Positions 45,501-54,409 of a stretch of 64,000 nt of DNA are shown here, piece by piece (the first letter of the stretch is position 1; the number at the start of each line of letters is the position of its first letter). The DNA is from Bradyrhizobium nanningense (GTDB lineage: Bacteria > Pseudomonadota > Alphaproteobacteria > Rhizobiales > Xanthobacteraceae). The notes beneath the pieces are model-generated. The model had not been told where the DNA came from. It was given only the letters and a program-made list of their open reading frames with translations, and did not search any database. The stretch lies in NCBI RefSeq assembly GCF_004114535.1, contig NZ_LBJC01000020.1:124001-188000 (forward strand), in the 5' to 3' direction. A program made the position numbers and the translations under genes.

Positions 45501-46205
45501 GAGATCGCGATCCGAGCCAGCGACGGCGGCCAGGTCAGTGACGACAACCGCTTGCGGCAGCTGGTCGAGCCTGCGCTTGCCGCCGCGCCGATTGCGGTGG
45601 CATCGGCGCAGATTCCGTTCACGATCCGCGACGGACGCCTGCGCGTCGGCGCGACCCCGCTGGAAGCGAAGAACGCCCGCGCCATCGTGTCCGGCGGCTA
45701 CGACATTCCCGCGGACCAGGCCGACATCCGCGCCAGCCTGACGCCGATCATGACCGGCCTCTCCGGCGCCCCGCCGGAGATCCAGTTGTTCGCGGCAGGT
45801 CCGCCCGACAGGCTCAATCGCACGATCGATCTTGCGCCGCTGTCCTCCTGGCTCGCGGTGCGCACGATCGATCGCGAGACGCGCCGGTTAGACGCCATCG
45901 AGCGCGGCGAGCCGCCGCCGGCGACCGCGGCGCTGCCGACGCTGGTGTCTCCGGATGCGGCGCCCGAGCAGGCGCCCGCCAATGTGCCGCTGCCAGGTCA
46001 GGATCCGCGCCGCGCGCCGTCAAAGCCTAAGGCCGCGCCGACGCCGAAGGCGCCGCAGGCCGCGCCCGCCGCGCCGAGCCCGCCACTCGCGAGCCAACAG
46101 CTCGCGCCGCTGCCGCCGGCCATCGACGTCAAGCCCGCCCCGGGCCCTGCGCCTGCCAAGCCCAGGCCGAAGCCGCCGCTGGTGCTGACGCCGCAGAATC
46201 CGTAG
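42588..46205 (+). CDS. AsmA-family protein
   Basis: 1205 residues. N-terminal helix (LLGLAIAFIIALLAALIGPYYVDWNQFRPQFEAEAGKIIGVPVRVAGELDARLLPTPTLRLRRVTFG) is the AsmA signature, followed by a long repeat-rich beta region and an AsmA C-terminal domain (LNGATPG, ITTGWRGRIAF...LRGTLPGGIELRPFGG). These large envelope proteins bridge inner and outer membrane and are linked to lipid transport. The last ~110 residues are Pro/Ala/Lys-rich. GTG 42588 follows GAGGGGAGACC; the upstream TTG is an alternative. Confidence 0.88.
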   Translation: MQTTLLGLAIAFIIALLAALIGPYYVDWNQFRPQFEAEAGKIIGVPVRVAGELDARLLPTPTLRLRRVTFGGNNDLGRLRADKLDVEFSLGSLMRGEWRATELSVGGMAVDLGLDARGRVDLPSTASGTFNLASLAIERLNLTGRIALHDAASRSTLELNDIAFSGDVRSLAGSVRGDGGFTANGVRYPFRVSSGPSADGNATRLHLNIDPGARAVLADLEGVLAFDNRLPKFEGALTLAVPPVKKAGEAGPTPWKLTTKLRADPAGARFEQIDASFGPEDSALKLGGVGDLKFGASPLLRAVLSARQVDADRLAAKDDAEPLRILPALRAGLAAIPQAPIPAQIEFNSDQIMLGGRPLQNITAELQTDGRSWTFQRLELRAPGMTQLSLNGATPGADSFSGRLNVESSDPDTLVAWLQGRSEINRRSTRPLRLAGDVTIAANHLAVDRLRADIEGGTVEGRIAFVQTGASNGSRIDADLKADRLDLDAAASFVRALAGPQGEWPEEAKLSLDIGRAISAGQELRPFATKLAYGPASLSLEQLRFGQASGVTTEASGSFDRTKATGKLALKSSANSLRELTALLEPFAPSVRARFDAIPASSGATRLKLDLSLDKNAEHADRSDARAVLELDAPQLKATATLAAQTPAAAIGGIDLDRLQSSDFSLESKVSTPQAGALLALLGLDRVVAAGEGASQFEGKLTGAWRRPLQLSAKLSGGGLDADAQGSVELSEPKGSVNLRVRNVNLAPLLGTSRADKSAQNVSLSSRVGLTGHRLTFDDLDGNAAGSHLRGHLAVMLDPEKSLDGEVGLDTLDLAPALAMAIGAAGHDTSEPLSAGFITTGWRGRIAFQALRGTLPGGIELRPFGGTIRSDGQSLALDALKGAVGGGEMSASFDARNGANGLALNARIELGNVDAAALRYRDLALPKGRVSVQMALSSQGRSVAALTGALAGNGTVTLASAEISGLNPRAFEIAIRASDGGQVSDDNRLRQLVEPALAAAPIAVASAQIPFTIRDGRLRVGATPLEAKNARAIVSGGYDIPADQADIRASLTPIMTGLSGAPPEIQLFAAGPPDRLNRTIDLAPLSSWLAVRTIDRETRRLDAIERGEPPPATAALPTLVSPDAAPEQAPANVPLPGQDPRRAPSKPKAAPTPKAPQAAPAAPSPPLASQQLAPLPPAIDVKPAPGPAPAKPRPKPPLVLTPQNP

Positions 46206-46547
46206 GCGGATTGGTTTGCACCGACCGAGCCGCGGACTCGCCTAACCTCTCCCGCTTGCGGGAAAGGTCGGCGCGAAGCGCCGGGTGAGGGCTTTCTCCT
46301 CTAGGGGGGCCCGCTGCGGAGACACCCTCTCCCCAGCCGCAAGCGGGAGAGGGAGCGCACCGTCTTCCTTCTCCAACGGTTAACCCATTCCCTCGCATTT
46401 GAATGAATTTTGCCCGGCAAAACTGATTTGCCAATTTTACTGAATTCTCGCGTTTCATCTCTAACGTCGGTTTCAGAGGAATTCGGCGTCGCGTCAATTG
46501 AGACGCAACGGTTCGCAAAAGAACGGCCAAGAACTGGGGTGATCGAG
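46206..46547. other. intergenic region with a palindromic repeat
   Basis: About 340 bases between the AsmA and DUF2336 genes. The first half is a type A palindromic repeat (46246-46353). The rest (46354-46547) holds an in-frame upstream extension of the DUF2336 gene, which I do not consider translated, and presumably its promoter. No other feature seen. Confidence 0.5.
46246..46353. repeat. palindromic repeat, type A, intergenic copy
   Basis: CCTCTCCCGC...GCGGGAAAGG at the left, GGGTGAGGG inside and CCCTCTCCCCAGCCGCAAGCGGGAGAGGG at the right match the intergenic copy at 8590-8727 and the uvrD copy. Follows the AsmA gene and may end its transcript. Confidence 0.6.
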
Positions 46548-47666
46548 ATGAACGGGGCGAAATCGCTTCTGCAGGATCTGGACGACGCGATCGCGCGCGG
46601 CACCGACGAAAGCCGGGTGAAGGCGTTGTGGCATGCGACTGACATTCTGATCACCGGCCGCTACAGCGACGACGAGATCAGCACGTTCGGCGAGGTGATC
46701 GGCCGGCTCGCCGAGGAGATCGAGGTCGCCGCGCGGGCGCAGCTCTCGGATGTGATGTCGGCGTGCGATCATGCGCCGCTCAACGTCATCGAAAAGCTTG
46801 CGCTCGACGACGAGATCGAGGTCGCCGGTCCGGTGCTGCGCGACTCCAATCGCATCGACGAGAAGATGCTGGTCGAGAGCGCCATGACCAAAGGCCAGTC
46901 GCATCTGCTCGCGATCGCCCAGCGCAAGTCGATCGGCGAGGCCGTGACCGACGTGCTGGTCAAGCGCGGCAACCAGGAGGTCGTGACATCGGTTGCGAAG
47001 AACGAGGGCGCGCGCTTCTCCGGCTCGGGCCTGCTGCATATGGTCCGCCGCGCCGAAGGCGATTCGATCCTCGCCGAGCAGATCGGCCTGCGCAAGGACG
47101 TGCCGCGCCACGTCTTCCAGCAGCTGATCTCGAAGGCCTCGGAAGACGTCCGCCGCCGTCTCGAGACCGAGCGGCCCGAGATGATGGCGCAGATCCAGAG
47201 CTCGGTGACCGAGGTCACCGGCGACCTTCAGTCCAAATTCGGGCCGTCCTCGCGCAGCTATTTCGTCGCCAAGCGCGTGGTCACGACGCAATACCGCCAA
47301 GGCAACCTCAATCAGGACTCCATCTCGAACTATGCGCGCCAGCACCGCTTCGACGAGGTGCAGATCGGCCTGTCGCTGCTGTCGTCGCTGCCCGTCGACG
47401 TGATCGAGCGCGCGCTGATGGACCGCAACCGCGAGATGATCCTGGTGTTGTGCAAGGCCCTCGACTTCTCCTGGGATACGACGATGTCGCTGCTGTTCCT
47501 CGGCGCCAAGGATCATCTGATCACGGCGCGCGAGCTGCAGGACAACGAGCGCGAATACGGTCGGCTCAAGATCGAGACCTCGCGCAGCATCTTGAAGTTC
47601 TACCAGTCGCGCAAGACCGGCACGGGTGCCGATGCGGGCCGTCAGCCCGAGCTCCAGGTACACTAA
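46548..47666 (+). CDS. DUF2336 domain protein
   Basis: 372 residues, cytoplasmic and helical. Repeated blocks such as ALDDEIEVAGPVLRDSNRIDEKMLVE, TKGQSHLLAIAQRKSIGEAVTDVLVKRGNQEVVTSVAKNEGARFSGSGL and RFDEVQIGLSLLSSLPVDVIERALMDRNREMILVLCKALDFSWDTTMSLLFL match DUF2336, an alphaproteobacterial helical-repeat family of unknown function. ATG 46548 is preceded by GGGGTGATCGAG. Forms an operon with the 80-residue gene 19 bp downstream. Confidence 0.78.
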   Translation: MNGAKSLLQDLDDAIARGTDESRVKALWHATDILITGRYSDDEISTFGEVIGRLAEEIEVAARAQLSDVMSACDHAPLNVIEKLALDDEIEVAGPVLRDSNRIDEKMLVESAMTKGQSHLLAIAQRKSIGEAVTDVLVKRGNQEVVTSVAKNEGARFSGSGLLHMVRRAEGDSILAEQIGLRKDVPRHVFQQLISKASEDVRRRLETERPEMMAQIQSSVTEVTGDLQSKFGPSSRSYFVAKRVVTTQYRQGNLNQDSISNYARQHRFDEVQIGLSLLSSLPVDVIERALMDRNREMILVLCKALDFSWDTTMSLLFLGAKDHLITARELQDNEREYGRLKIETSRSILKFYQSRKTGTGADAGRQPELQVH

Positions 47667-47685
47667 GGACAGGGGAGTATCTGCA

Positions 47686-47928
47686 ATGTTGCCTCAATTC
47701 GGCACCGCCGTTCGCAAGAAGAACCTCACCAGCGCCGTCACCACCGATCTCGGCGGCGGAGCACCGGACAAGGCGTCGGTGGACGCGGCCTGGCTCGTGC
47801 TGGAAGCCGCCAATGATCTCGGCGATCATGCCGCGATCGAAGCCTGTCGCCGCGTCATCGACGCCGAGCTGACCGGCACGGTGGCCCGGAGTGCGGATGT
47901 CGATCTCGTGCTGGGATATTTCCGGTAA
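47686..47928 (+). CDS. small hypothetical protein
   Basis: 80 residues, helical: VDAAWLVLEAANDLGDHAAIEACRRVIDAELTGTVARSADVDLVLGYF. No membrane segment. AGGGGAG precedes the ATG. It follows the DUF2336 gene by 19 bp and probably shares its operon. Family unknown to me. Confidence 0.65.
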   Translation: MLPQFGTAVRKKNLTSAVTTDLGGGAPDKASVDAAWLVLEAANDLGDHAAIEACRRVIDAELTGTVARSADVDLVLGYFR

Positions 47929-48023
47929 GAACTTGATGCAGCTTCTTCGGACGCGAACAAGGGCCATGAGCGCGGCGTAGCGGTTCTGTCGCGCAAGGCC
48001 GGACCTTTCCGAGCCTCGCGAGG

Positions 48024-49730
48024 TCAGCAGGAACTGGAACGCTTGGATTGTGCGTTGCGCCGAAGATTCGACTTCGCCGTGTTCAAGGCTGCGGCGAGAT
48101 CGTCGATGTGATAGGGCTTGGCCAGAATCTCGATACCCGCGTTCTCCGCTTCGTGGATGGACGCTTCGGCATATCCGCTGGTCAGCAATATCGGGATGTC
48201 ACTTCGTCTCTTCTTGATCTCTCGCGCAAGCTCGACCCCGTTCATGCCGCCCGGCATCATGATGTCGGAAAAGATCAGATCGATGGAGCGGCCGTCTGCC
48301 AGGGCACCAAGCGCTGCGGCGGCGCTGGAGGCGCGGGTGACGTCGTAACCGAGCTGGCCGAGCATCTCGCTGACCAGCGCGGCAACTTCGTCATCGTCTT
48401 CCACCAGCAGGACGTGGCCCTGATTGCTCCTCTTCGGCCGTACCCTGGTGAGGTCGATCAGGTGTCGCTCGCTCGAGGGAACATCGAACGATCGCGGCAA
48501 GTACAGCTCGATGCTGGTGCCTCGGCCGACCTCCGATCTAATTCGGACTGTGCCCCGCGACTGCGTCGCAAAGCCGTGGACCTGGGCGAGCCCAAGTCCC
48601 GATCCCTTGCCGACGTCCTTGGTCGTGAAGAACGGCTCGAAGACACGCGACAGGATCTTCGAAGACATGCCGACGCCTGTATCGACGACCGACAGCCGAA
48701 CATAGTCGCCGGCGATCTCCCCGTCATTCAGATCATGCAGATTCTCGCCGCGGACGACGATGGTGCCGCCGTTGGGCATCGCATCGCGCGCATTGACGGC
48801 CAGATTGAGAATGACCAGCTCGAGCTCGCCGGGATCGACCTCCACCGGCCAAAGCGCATCCGGGAAGTCGAATTCGACGTGAACGTCGCCTCGCAAGCTT
48901 CGATCGAGCAGCTCGCGCATGCCGCCGATCTGCATGGCGACGTCGACGGGTTCCGGCCGAAGCGTCTGCCGGCGTGAGAATGCCAGCAGCTGCTTGGTCA
49001 GGCTGGCGCCGCGCTGCGCGGCCTGGATCATCCCGTCCATCAGACGCCGGCGACGGTTCGGATCTGTCTGGCGGTCGAGCATGTCGAGGCCGCCGGAAAT
49101 CACCATCAGCAGATTGTTGAAGTCGTGCGCGACGCCGCCGGTGAGCTGGCCGATCGCCTCGATCTTCTGGGCCTGGCGGAGCGTCTCCTCGACGCGGGCA
49201 CGCTCGTTCATTTCGAGACGCAGTTGCTCGTTGGCTTCCTTCAGCTCGCGTGTCCGCTCGACCACCAGCTTCTCGAGCTCCTGCGCCGTCTGCTCGCGCG
49301 CCTGGAGCAGGGCCCGGATCTCGTACTGGCGCCGCCGCGCCCTCATCGCGGATTGAACCGCGCTGGTCAGCGTGATCGGCTGAACCGGCCGTTCGAGCAG
49401 CGAAACATTGCGGAGAAGCTCGACGATGCTGCGTCGCCACGCAACGACAGCCGGCTGCTCGCGATGGCTGGTGAGGACGACAAAGGGGAGGTCCGACCAT
49501 GGCGGTTGCGCCGCGATCCATTGGGCCAGCGGGGTCGTGTCCTTCCCAAACAATCCTTCCTCGGCGAGAAAGACGGTGCCCACGCCGGCTGTCATCTCGT
49601 TGACGAGCTCGGGCAGGCTCCGGCAATTGGCCGCATCCAGGTTGGAGCTGCGGAAGAGCTCGGCTGATGCCGGTCCGTCGCGTCCGATCGGGGCGAATAT
49701 GAGGACGCGGCTATCCCGGTCCGCGTTCAT
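48024..49730 (-). CDS. hybrid histidine kinase (degenerate receiver, kinase core, C-terminal receiver)
   Basis: 568 residues, no membrane segment. Residues 1-130 fold like a receiver (SRVLIFAPIGRDG...LPFVVLTSHRE...LLRNVSLLERPV) but lack the phospho-acceptor Asp, reading VFLAEEG at that place. A coiled coil (about 135-185) leads to HisKA with GGVAHDFNNLL (His near 201) and an intact HATPase (NLAVNARDAMPNGG, DTGVGM, GKGSGLGLAQVHGF). The C-terminal receiver has VEDDDE, FSDIMMPG (Asp near 489) and LLTSGY...LAKPY. Its ATG overlaps the KaiC-like gene stop by 4 bp. Confidence 0.9.
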   Translation of the reverse strand: MNADRDSRVLIFAPIGRDGPASAELFRSSNLDAANCRSLPELVNEMTAGVGTVFLAEEGLFGKDTTPLAQWIAAQPPWSDLPFVVLTSHREQPAVVAWRRSIVELLRNVSLLERPVQPITLTSAVQSAMRARRRQYEIRALLQAREQTAQELEKLVVERTRELKEANEQLRLEMNERARVEETLRQAQKIEAIGQLTGGVAHDFNNLLMVISGGLDMLDRQTDPNRRRRLMDGMIQAAQRGASLTKQLLAFSRRQTLRPEPVDVAMQIGGMRELLDRSLRGDVHVEFDFPDALWPVEVDPGELELVILNLAVNARDAMPNGGTIVVRGENLHDLNDGEIAGDYVRLSVVDTGVGMSSKILSRVFEPFFTTKDVGKGSGLGLAQVHGFATQSRGTVRIRSEVGRGTSIELYLPRSFDVPSSERHLIDLTRVRPKRSNQGHVLLVEDDDEVAALVSEMLGQLGYDVTRASSAAAALGALADGRSIDLIFSDIMMPGGMNGVELAREIKKRRSDIPILLTSGYAEASIHEAENAGIEILAKPYHIDDLAAALNTAKSNLRRNAQSKRSSSC

Positions 49731-51241
49731 TCGATTGGTCCTTCCGGGAGTGCCGTGCCGGTATAACGCGGATTGCCGGAAAAGATGCCGCTGAACTCCT
49801 GGAGGGGCGGGCCGAGCTTGATTCCGGTGCTGCCGAGCCGAAACTCGCGGATGGTATGCTCATGGTTGCCGCTTCGCTTCTTCACGACGGACAAGGCGCG
49901 CCGCACCGTTCCGCCGAACTCGAAATAGCGCAGCATCAGCACCGCATCGCTCAAATAGCTGAGGTCGATCGGCGTTTCCATTGGGCCGACGAGCCCATGC
50001 TGCGCGAGGATCAGGATGGTGAGCACGCCCTGCTGTGCCAGATAGCTCAGAAGTTCGTGCATCTGCAGGATGAGAAAACGCTCATCCGGCATCGCGTTCA
50101 AATAGCCGTTGAGGCTGTCGATGACCACCACGCGGGCGTTGTCGACCTCGACGCTCCGACGCAGCGTCGCCGCGAACTCACCGGGCGACAATTCGGCGGG
50201 ATCGATTTGTTGAAATCGGATCTTGCCGGAATCGAGATATTTCTGCAGAGGCAGGCCGAGCGTAAGAGCGCGTGCTTCGACCGTTCCACGGCCCTCATCG
50301 AACGCGAAGAATACGGCGTGCTCGCCGCGTTCGGCCGCCGCGATGGCATAGGCCAGCGCGAGCGAGGACTTGCCGACACCGGCTGAGCCGAGGAGAAGTG
50401 CGTTGGTGCCGCGCTCGATCCCGCCGCCCAGCAGCCGATCGAGCTCGACGTTTCCGCTGGACATGGATTGGCCGGGGAACGGCTTGTGATGCTCGGCCGC
50501 GACGAGGCGGGGGAAGATGCGCAGGCCTCCTGCCGAAATTGTAAAATCGTGGTAGCCGCCCCGAAACCGGATGCCGCGCATCTTGATCACGCGAAGCCGC
50601 CGCCGCTCGGCCCCGTAGTCGATCGCGAGCTGTTCCAGCATGACGACGCCGTGTGCGATCGAGTGCAGCTGCAGATCGTCCTGAGACGATGAGAGATCGT
50701 CGAGCAGGACGACCGTGCAGTTTCGATTGGTGAAGAAGTGCTTCAAGGCCAGCACCTGGCGTCTGTAGCGCAGCGGATTTTGGGCCAGCAGGCGCAATTC
50801 GGACAGGCTGTCGAGCACCACGCGGGTGGGATTGAGCCTTTCGACTTCCTTGAAAATCAGATTGGTGGTTTCGCTCAGCTCCATCTCGGCGGGATGGAAG
50901 ACCGTGAGCTCCCGATCGGGATCGAGCGTCGTCTCCGGCGGGACCAGTTCGAAGATGTCCACGCCTTGCAAGGACCAGCCGTGTCGATGCGCGACAAGCT
51001 CGAGCTCCCGCCTCGTCTCGGAGAGGGAGATATAGAGCACGCGTTCACCGTCCCGCACGCCCCTGAGCAGGAATTGCAGCGCAATCGTGGTCTTGCCGGT
51101 CCCCGGCCGTCCCTCATAAAGATACATCCGGTTGGGATCCAAGCCGCCGGCCAGGATGTCGTCCAAACCGTCGCTGCCCGTGGAAATTCTGGGTAAATCC
51201 CGGGGGGCGCTATCCGAAGCAGCGCTCGATGGACCAGTCAT
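49727..51241 (-). CDS. KaiC-like double-RecA ATPase
   Basis: 504 residues. Two RecA domains: the first with Walker A GRPGTGKTT (44-52) and the second with GSAGVGKSS (near 287). Linker and domain borders (ISTGSDGLDDILAGGLDPNRMYLYEGRPGTGK; FPGQSMSSGNVELDRLLGGGIERGTNALLLGSAGVGK) are typical of KaiC. The catalytic Glu pairs of clock KaiC read SE (SLSETRREL) and DE (FAFDEGRGTVEARA), so one of the two is changed in each. Together with the overlapping kinase gene this is a clock-like or signalling module, without KaiA or KaiB nearby. ATG 51241 has a strong AGGGGG site. Confidence 0.85.
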   Translation of the reverse strand: MTGPSSAASDSAPRDLPRISTGSDGLDDILAGGLDPNRMYLYEGRPGTGKTTIALQFLLRGVRDGERVLYISLSETRRELELVAHRHGWSLQGVDIFELVPPETTLDPDRELTVFHPAEMELSETTNLIFKEVERLNPTRVVLDSLSELRLLAQNPLRYRRQVLALKHFFTNRNCTVVLLDDLSSSQDDLQLHSIAHGVVMLEQLAIDYGAERRRLRVIKMRGIRFRGGYHDFTISAGGLRIFPRLVAAEHHKPFPGQSMSSGNVELDRLLGGGIERGTNALLLGSAGVGKSSLALAYAIAAAERGEHAVFFAFDEGRGTVEARALTLGLPLQKYLDSGKIRFQQIDPAELSPGEFAATLRRSVEVDNARVVVIDSLNGYLNAMPDERFLILQMHELLSYLAQQGVLTILILAQHGLVGPMETPIDLSYLSDAVLMLRYFEFGGTVRRALSVVKKRSGNHEHTIREFRLGSTGIKLGPPLQEFSGIFSGNPRYTGTALPEGPIE

Positions 51242-51448
51242 TGAACCCCCTAACGCATATGCCGGGACGGCTGCCATTGCCCCAGGCACGACGAGCCGGA
51301 GCTTGGACCAGGTAGGTCCGTTGAAGGAACTCTTGAGCAGCGGCTGGGTTCCCGGCGAGGCGAGGGTAGCTGCTGACGGTTCGCGGCTTGGATTCAGAAT
51401 TGAACACAGCAAGTCCGCTCGGCGCTACCGGTCCACTCACTGTGACCT

Positions 51449-51964
51449 TTAGCGCCGGATGCGGTAGATCACGACGTCCTCGCCGCGACTGTTCGCGCTC
51501 CGCTCGAGGAGATAGTCTGATCTCTCCAGCACGCGGCGGGATGCGCCGTTCCTGACATTCACGACGCCGATGAGAGATGGCAGCGCGAGCTGTAACAGCC
51601 CGATGTCCGTCATCGCGGCCGCAATCTCGCTTGCAAATCCCTGGCCCCAGAATTCGCGTTTGAACGCGTAGAAAATCTCGATCTCGTCGATGTCGTCGAC
51701 CAGGATGTGGCGGATGCCCGCCCGTCCGGCGAACGCCCCCTCTTTCGTCCGCAGGGCCCACAGGCCGAAGCCGTGTTGATCCCAATGGGCCATGTTGGCG
51801 ACGAGATAGTTCTCCGTTTTTTCCGCCGAGCGCACACCGCCGAGATAACGGGAGACCTCGGGGTCGAGATGCAGCGCGACGAGGTCGGCGAGGTGATCTT
51901 CGCGTAGACGCTCGGCGGTTAGCCTGATGGTGGTGAAGTGATCCATGGAGTCGGATGGACGCAT
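51449..51964 (-). CDS. GNAT-family N-acetyltransferase (RimJ/RimL-like)
   Basis: 171 residues. IRLTAERLREDHLADLVALHLDPEVSRYLGG at the N terminus and FWGQGFASEIAAAMTDIGLLQLALPSLIGVVNVRNGASRRVLERSDYLLE (acetyl-CoA pocket and C-terminal helix) match the GNAT acetyltransferase-3 group, which modifies ribosomal proteins or small amines. The exact substrate is unknown. The start is either 51964 or the ATG at 51946. Confidence 0.82.
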   Translation of the reverse strand: MRPSDSMDHFTTIRLTAERLREDHLADLVALHLDPEVSRYLGGVRSAEKTENYLVANMAHWDQHGFGLWALRTKEGAFAGRAGIRHILVDDIDEIEIFYAFKREFWGQGFASEIAAAMTDIGLLQLALPSLIGVVNVRNGASRRVLERSDYLLERSANSRGEDVVIYRIRR

Positions 51965-52098
51965 TCCAGGTCGATCACTGTGCCGATGAGGTTGATGATG
52001 CCATTGTGCCGGTGTTTTGCCCGACGGATCAACCGGTTCGTCGTCTGGATGGAGCCTACGGTCGGATCACTTTCGTGCACGCGTAAGCCATTGATTTC

Positions 52099-52128
52099 AC
52101 AACCCCCGTCTACTGTGCATGGGGTTGT
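52099..52128. terminator. hairpin downstream of feoB
   Basis: ACAACCCC and GGGGTTGT pair over 14 nt, about 30 bp past the feoB stop on the minus strand. No T run follows. The CATGGGGTTGTTT segment looks like a sequence common near Bradyrhizobium genes. It could end the feoAB transcript. Confidence 0.35.
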
Positions 52129-52155
52129 TTCGCGAGTTTTGTTTTGGAGGGAACG

Positions 52156-54027
52156 CTAGCCGGCCCCGAGCGCCACCGCGACGTTGTAGGTCAGGAGGCT
52201 CGCGGCATAGGCCAGCACCAGCATGTAGGTGAAGGTCACGGCCATCCAGGCCCAGCTGCCGGTCTCGCGCCGGATCACGGCCAGCGTCGAGGCGCATTGC
52301 GGGGCGAAGATGTACCAGGCCAGCATCGACAGCGCGGTGGCGAGCGACCATTTCGTCGCCAGCACCTGGCCGATCTGCTCGGCCGCTTCCTTGCCGCCTT
52401 CGATCGCGTAGACGGTGCCGAGCGCGGCGACCGCGACCTCGCGTGCCGCCATGCCCGGGATCAGCGCGACCGCGATCTGCCAGTTGAAGCCGACCGGGGC
52501 GAGCAGCGGTGCGAGCGCCTTGCCGATCATCGCGGCGAGGCTGAAGTCGATCGCGGGCTCGGTGGCGCCTGCCGGCGGCTGCGGGAACGAGGCCAAAAAC
52601 CAGATCAGCACCATCATCGAGAAGATCGTGGTGCCGGCGCGCACCAGGAACATCTTGGCGCGGGTATAGATGCCGATCGCGATCGATTTCGGCCGCGGCA
52701 TCTTGTAGTCCGGCAGCTCCAGCATGAACGGCGCCGGCGCATAGTCGCGCAGCATGAAGAACTTGATCACGAACGAGACGGCAAGCGCGCTGACGATGCC
52801 GGCGGCGTAGAGGCCGAACATCACGAGGCCCTGCAGGTTGATGAAGCCCCAAACGTCATTCGCCGGAATGAAGGCGGAGATGATCAGCGTGTAGACTGGA
52901 ATGCGCGCCGAGCAGGTCATCAGCGGCGCGATCAGTATCGTGGTCAGCCGGTCGCGCTTGTTGTCGATCACGCGCGTCGCCATGATGCCGGGAATGGCGC
53001 AGGCAAAGCTCGACAGCAGCGGAATGAAGGCGCGGCCATGCAGGCCGGCGCCGCCCATGATGCGGTCCATCAGGAACGCGGCGCGCGCCATGTAGCCGAA
53101 ATCTTCCAACAGCAGGATGAACAGGAAGATGATGATGATCTGCGGCAGGAACACGATGACGCTGCCGACGCCCGAGATCACGCCGTTCTGCAGGAAGCTC
53201 TGCAACAGGCCATCGGGCAGGGTCGTGTGGACGAGCTCGCCGAGCGCATCGAAGCCGGATTGCAGCAGCTCCATCAGCGGCCGCGCCCAGGCGAACACCG
53301 CCTGGAACATCATGAACAGGATCAGCGCCAGCACGATGAGGCCGCCGACGGGATGCAGCACGACCCGATCGATCCGCGCGGTCCAGGTGTCGGGTCTAGC
53401 CGGCAGGCTGACGCAGTCGGCGATGATGCGGTCGGCCTCGCGCTGGGTCGCGCGCAATTCCGAGACGCTGAGCGCGCGCCAGCTGTTCGCCTCCGCCTCG
53501 GCGGCGAGTTTTGCCGAGATCTCGTCGGTCAGCCTCAAGAGGTCGGACGTGCCGCCCTTGCGCACCGCGATCGAGGTGACCACGGGCAGGCCGAGCTCCT
53601 TGGCGAGCCGCTCGACGTCGACAGTGATGCCGCGGCGGGCGGCGATGTCGAACATGTTGAGCACGAGGACCATCGGCCGTCCCGTGCGCTTGAGCTCGAG
53701 CAGCAGGCGGATGGTCAGCCGCAGATTGGTCGAATCGGCCACGCACAGCACGAGATCGGGCACGGTTTCGCCGGAGGCCTTGCCGAGCACGAAGTCGCGG
53801 GTGATCTCCTCGTCCGGGCTGCGGCCGCGCAGGGAGTAGGTGCCGGGCAGGTCGACCACCGACACCTGGCGTCCCAAGGGGGTGACGAAGAAGCCTTCCT
53901 TGCGCTCGACGGTGACACCGGGATAGTTCGCGACCTTCTGCCGGCTGCCGGTCAGGGCGTTGAACAGCGACGTCTTGCCGCTGTTTGGCGTGCCGACCAG
54001 GGCGAGATGCAGCAGGGGTAATTCCAT
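52156..54027 (-). CDS. feoB: ferrous iron transporter FeoB
   Basis: 623 residues. N-terminal G protein with G1 GTPNSGKTS (about 11-19), YPGVTVERKEG, DLPGTYSL (G3) and NMFD (G4), then a hydrophobic permease with Gate-type repeats (RAAFLMDRIMGGAGLHGRAFIPLLSSFACAIPGIMATRVI and RAGTTIFSMMVLIWFL). It imports Fe(II) through the inner membrane using GTP hydrolysis for gating. It is shorter than E. coli FeoB and has no C-terminal FeoC-like part. Co-transcribed with feoA 47 bp upstream. Confidence 0.94.
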   Translation of the reverse strand: MELPLLHLALVGTPNSGKTSLFNALTGSRQKVANYPGVTVERKEGFFVTPLGRQVSVVDLPGTYSLRGRSPDEEITRDFVLGKASGETVPDLVLCVADSTNLRLTIRLLLELKRTGRPMVLVLNMFDIAARRGITVDVERLAKELGLPVVTSIAVRKGGTSDLLRLTDEISAKLAAEAEANSWRALSVSELRATQREADRIIADCVSLPARPDTWTARIDRVVLHPVGGLIVLALILFMMFQAVFAWARPLMELLQSGFDALGELVHTTLPDGLLQSFLQNGVISGVGSVIVFLPQIIIIFLFILLLEDFGYMARAAFLMDRIMGGAGLHGRAFIPLLSSFACAIPGIMATRVIDNKRDRLTTILIAPLMTCSARIPVYTLIISAFIPANDVWGFINLQGLVMFGLYAAGIVSALAVSFVIKFFMLRDYAPAPFMLELPDYKMPRPKSIAIGIYTRAKMFLVRAGTTIFSMMVLIWFLASFPQPPAGATEPAIDFSLAAMIGKALAPLLAPVGFNWQIAVALIPGMAAREVAVAALGTVYAIEGGKEAAEQIGQVLATKWSLATALSMLAWYIFAPQCASTLAVIRRETGSWAWMAVTFTYMLVLAYAASLLTYNVAVALGAG

Positions 54028-54074
54028 GTGATCAAGGCCTGGCAAAAGGCTGGGATGAGGCGTCCGGTCGCTGT

Positions 54075-54350
54075 CTAAGCGACAATGACCGCCATGGCTT
54101 CGCGGCGGCGGACCGCGATCGTGATGCTGTCGACCCGCACGGCGATCGGGTCGCGTCCGACCAGCCCCTCGTGCAGGACCTCGACCCGGGCGCCCTCGAC
54201 GAAGCCGAGCTCGATCAGGCGGCTCTCGAGCTCGATGTCCGAGAGCGCCGAGCCTGTCTCGCCAGCGGACAGGTGCTGGATGACGCCGGTATAGCCGCGC
54301 TGGGCCAAACCCAGCGGCATGTGCGGGCGCATGTCATTGGTGTCGGTCAT
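54075..54350 (-). CDS. feoA: FeoA, small SH3-like partner of FeoB
   Basis: 91 residues. The FeoA SH3-like fold is clear: GETGSALSDIELESRLIELGFVEGARVEVLHEGLVGRDPIAVRVDSITIAVRRREAMAVIV. FeoA helps FeoB transport Fe(II). ATG 54350 is the first Met of a good start region, following an AGGGC. First gene of the feoAB operon, with an Irr-box-like element upstream. Confidence 0.9.
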   Translation of the reverse strand: MTDTNDMRPHMPLGLAQRGYTGVIQHLSAGETGSALSDIELESRLIELGFVEGARVEVLHEGLVGRDPIAVRVDSITIAVRRREAMAVIVA

Positions 54351-54409
54351 GCCCTGTATTTTCAACGCAAGGCAGTGAGGTCAAGCGCGCGCGCTCGCTG
54401 AAACCGCAC

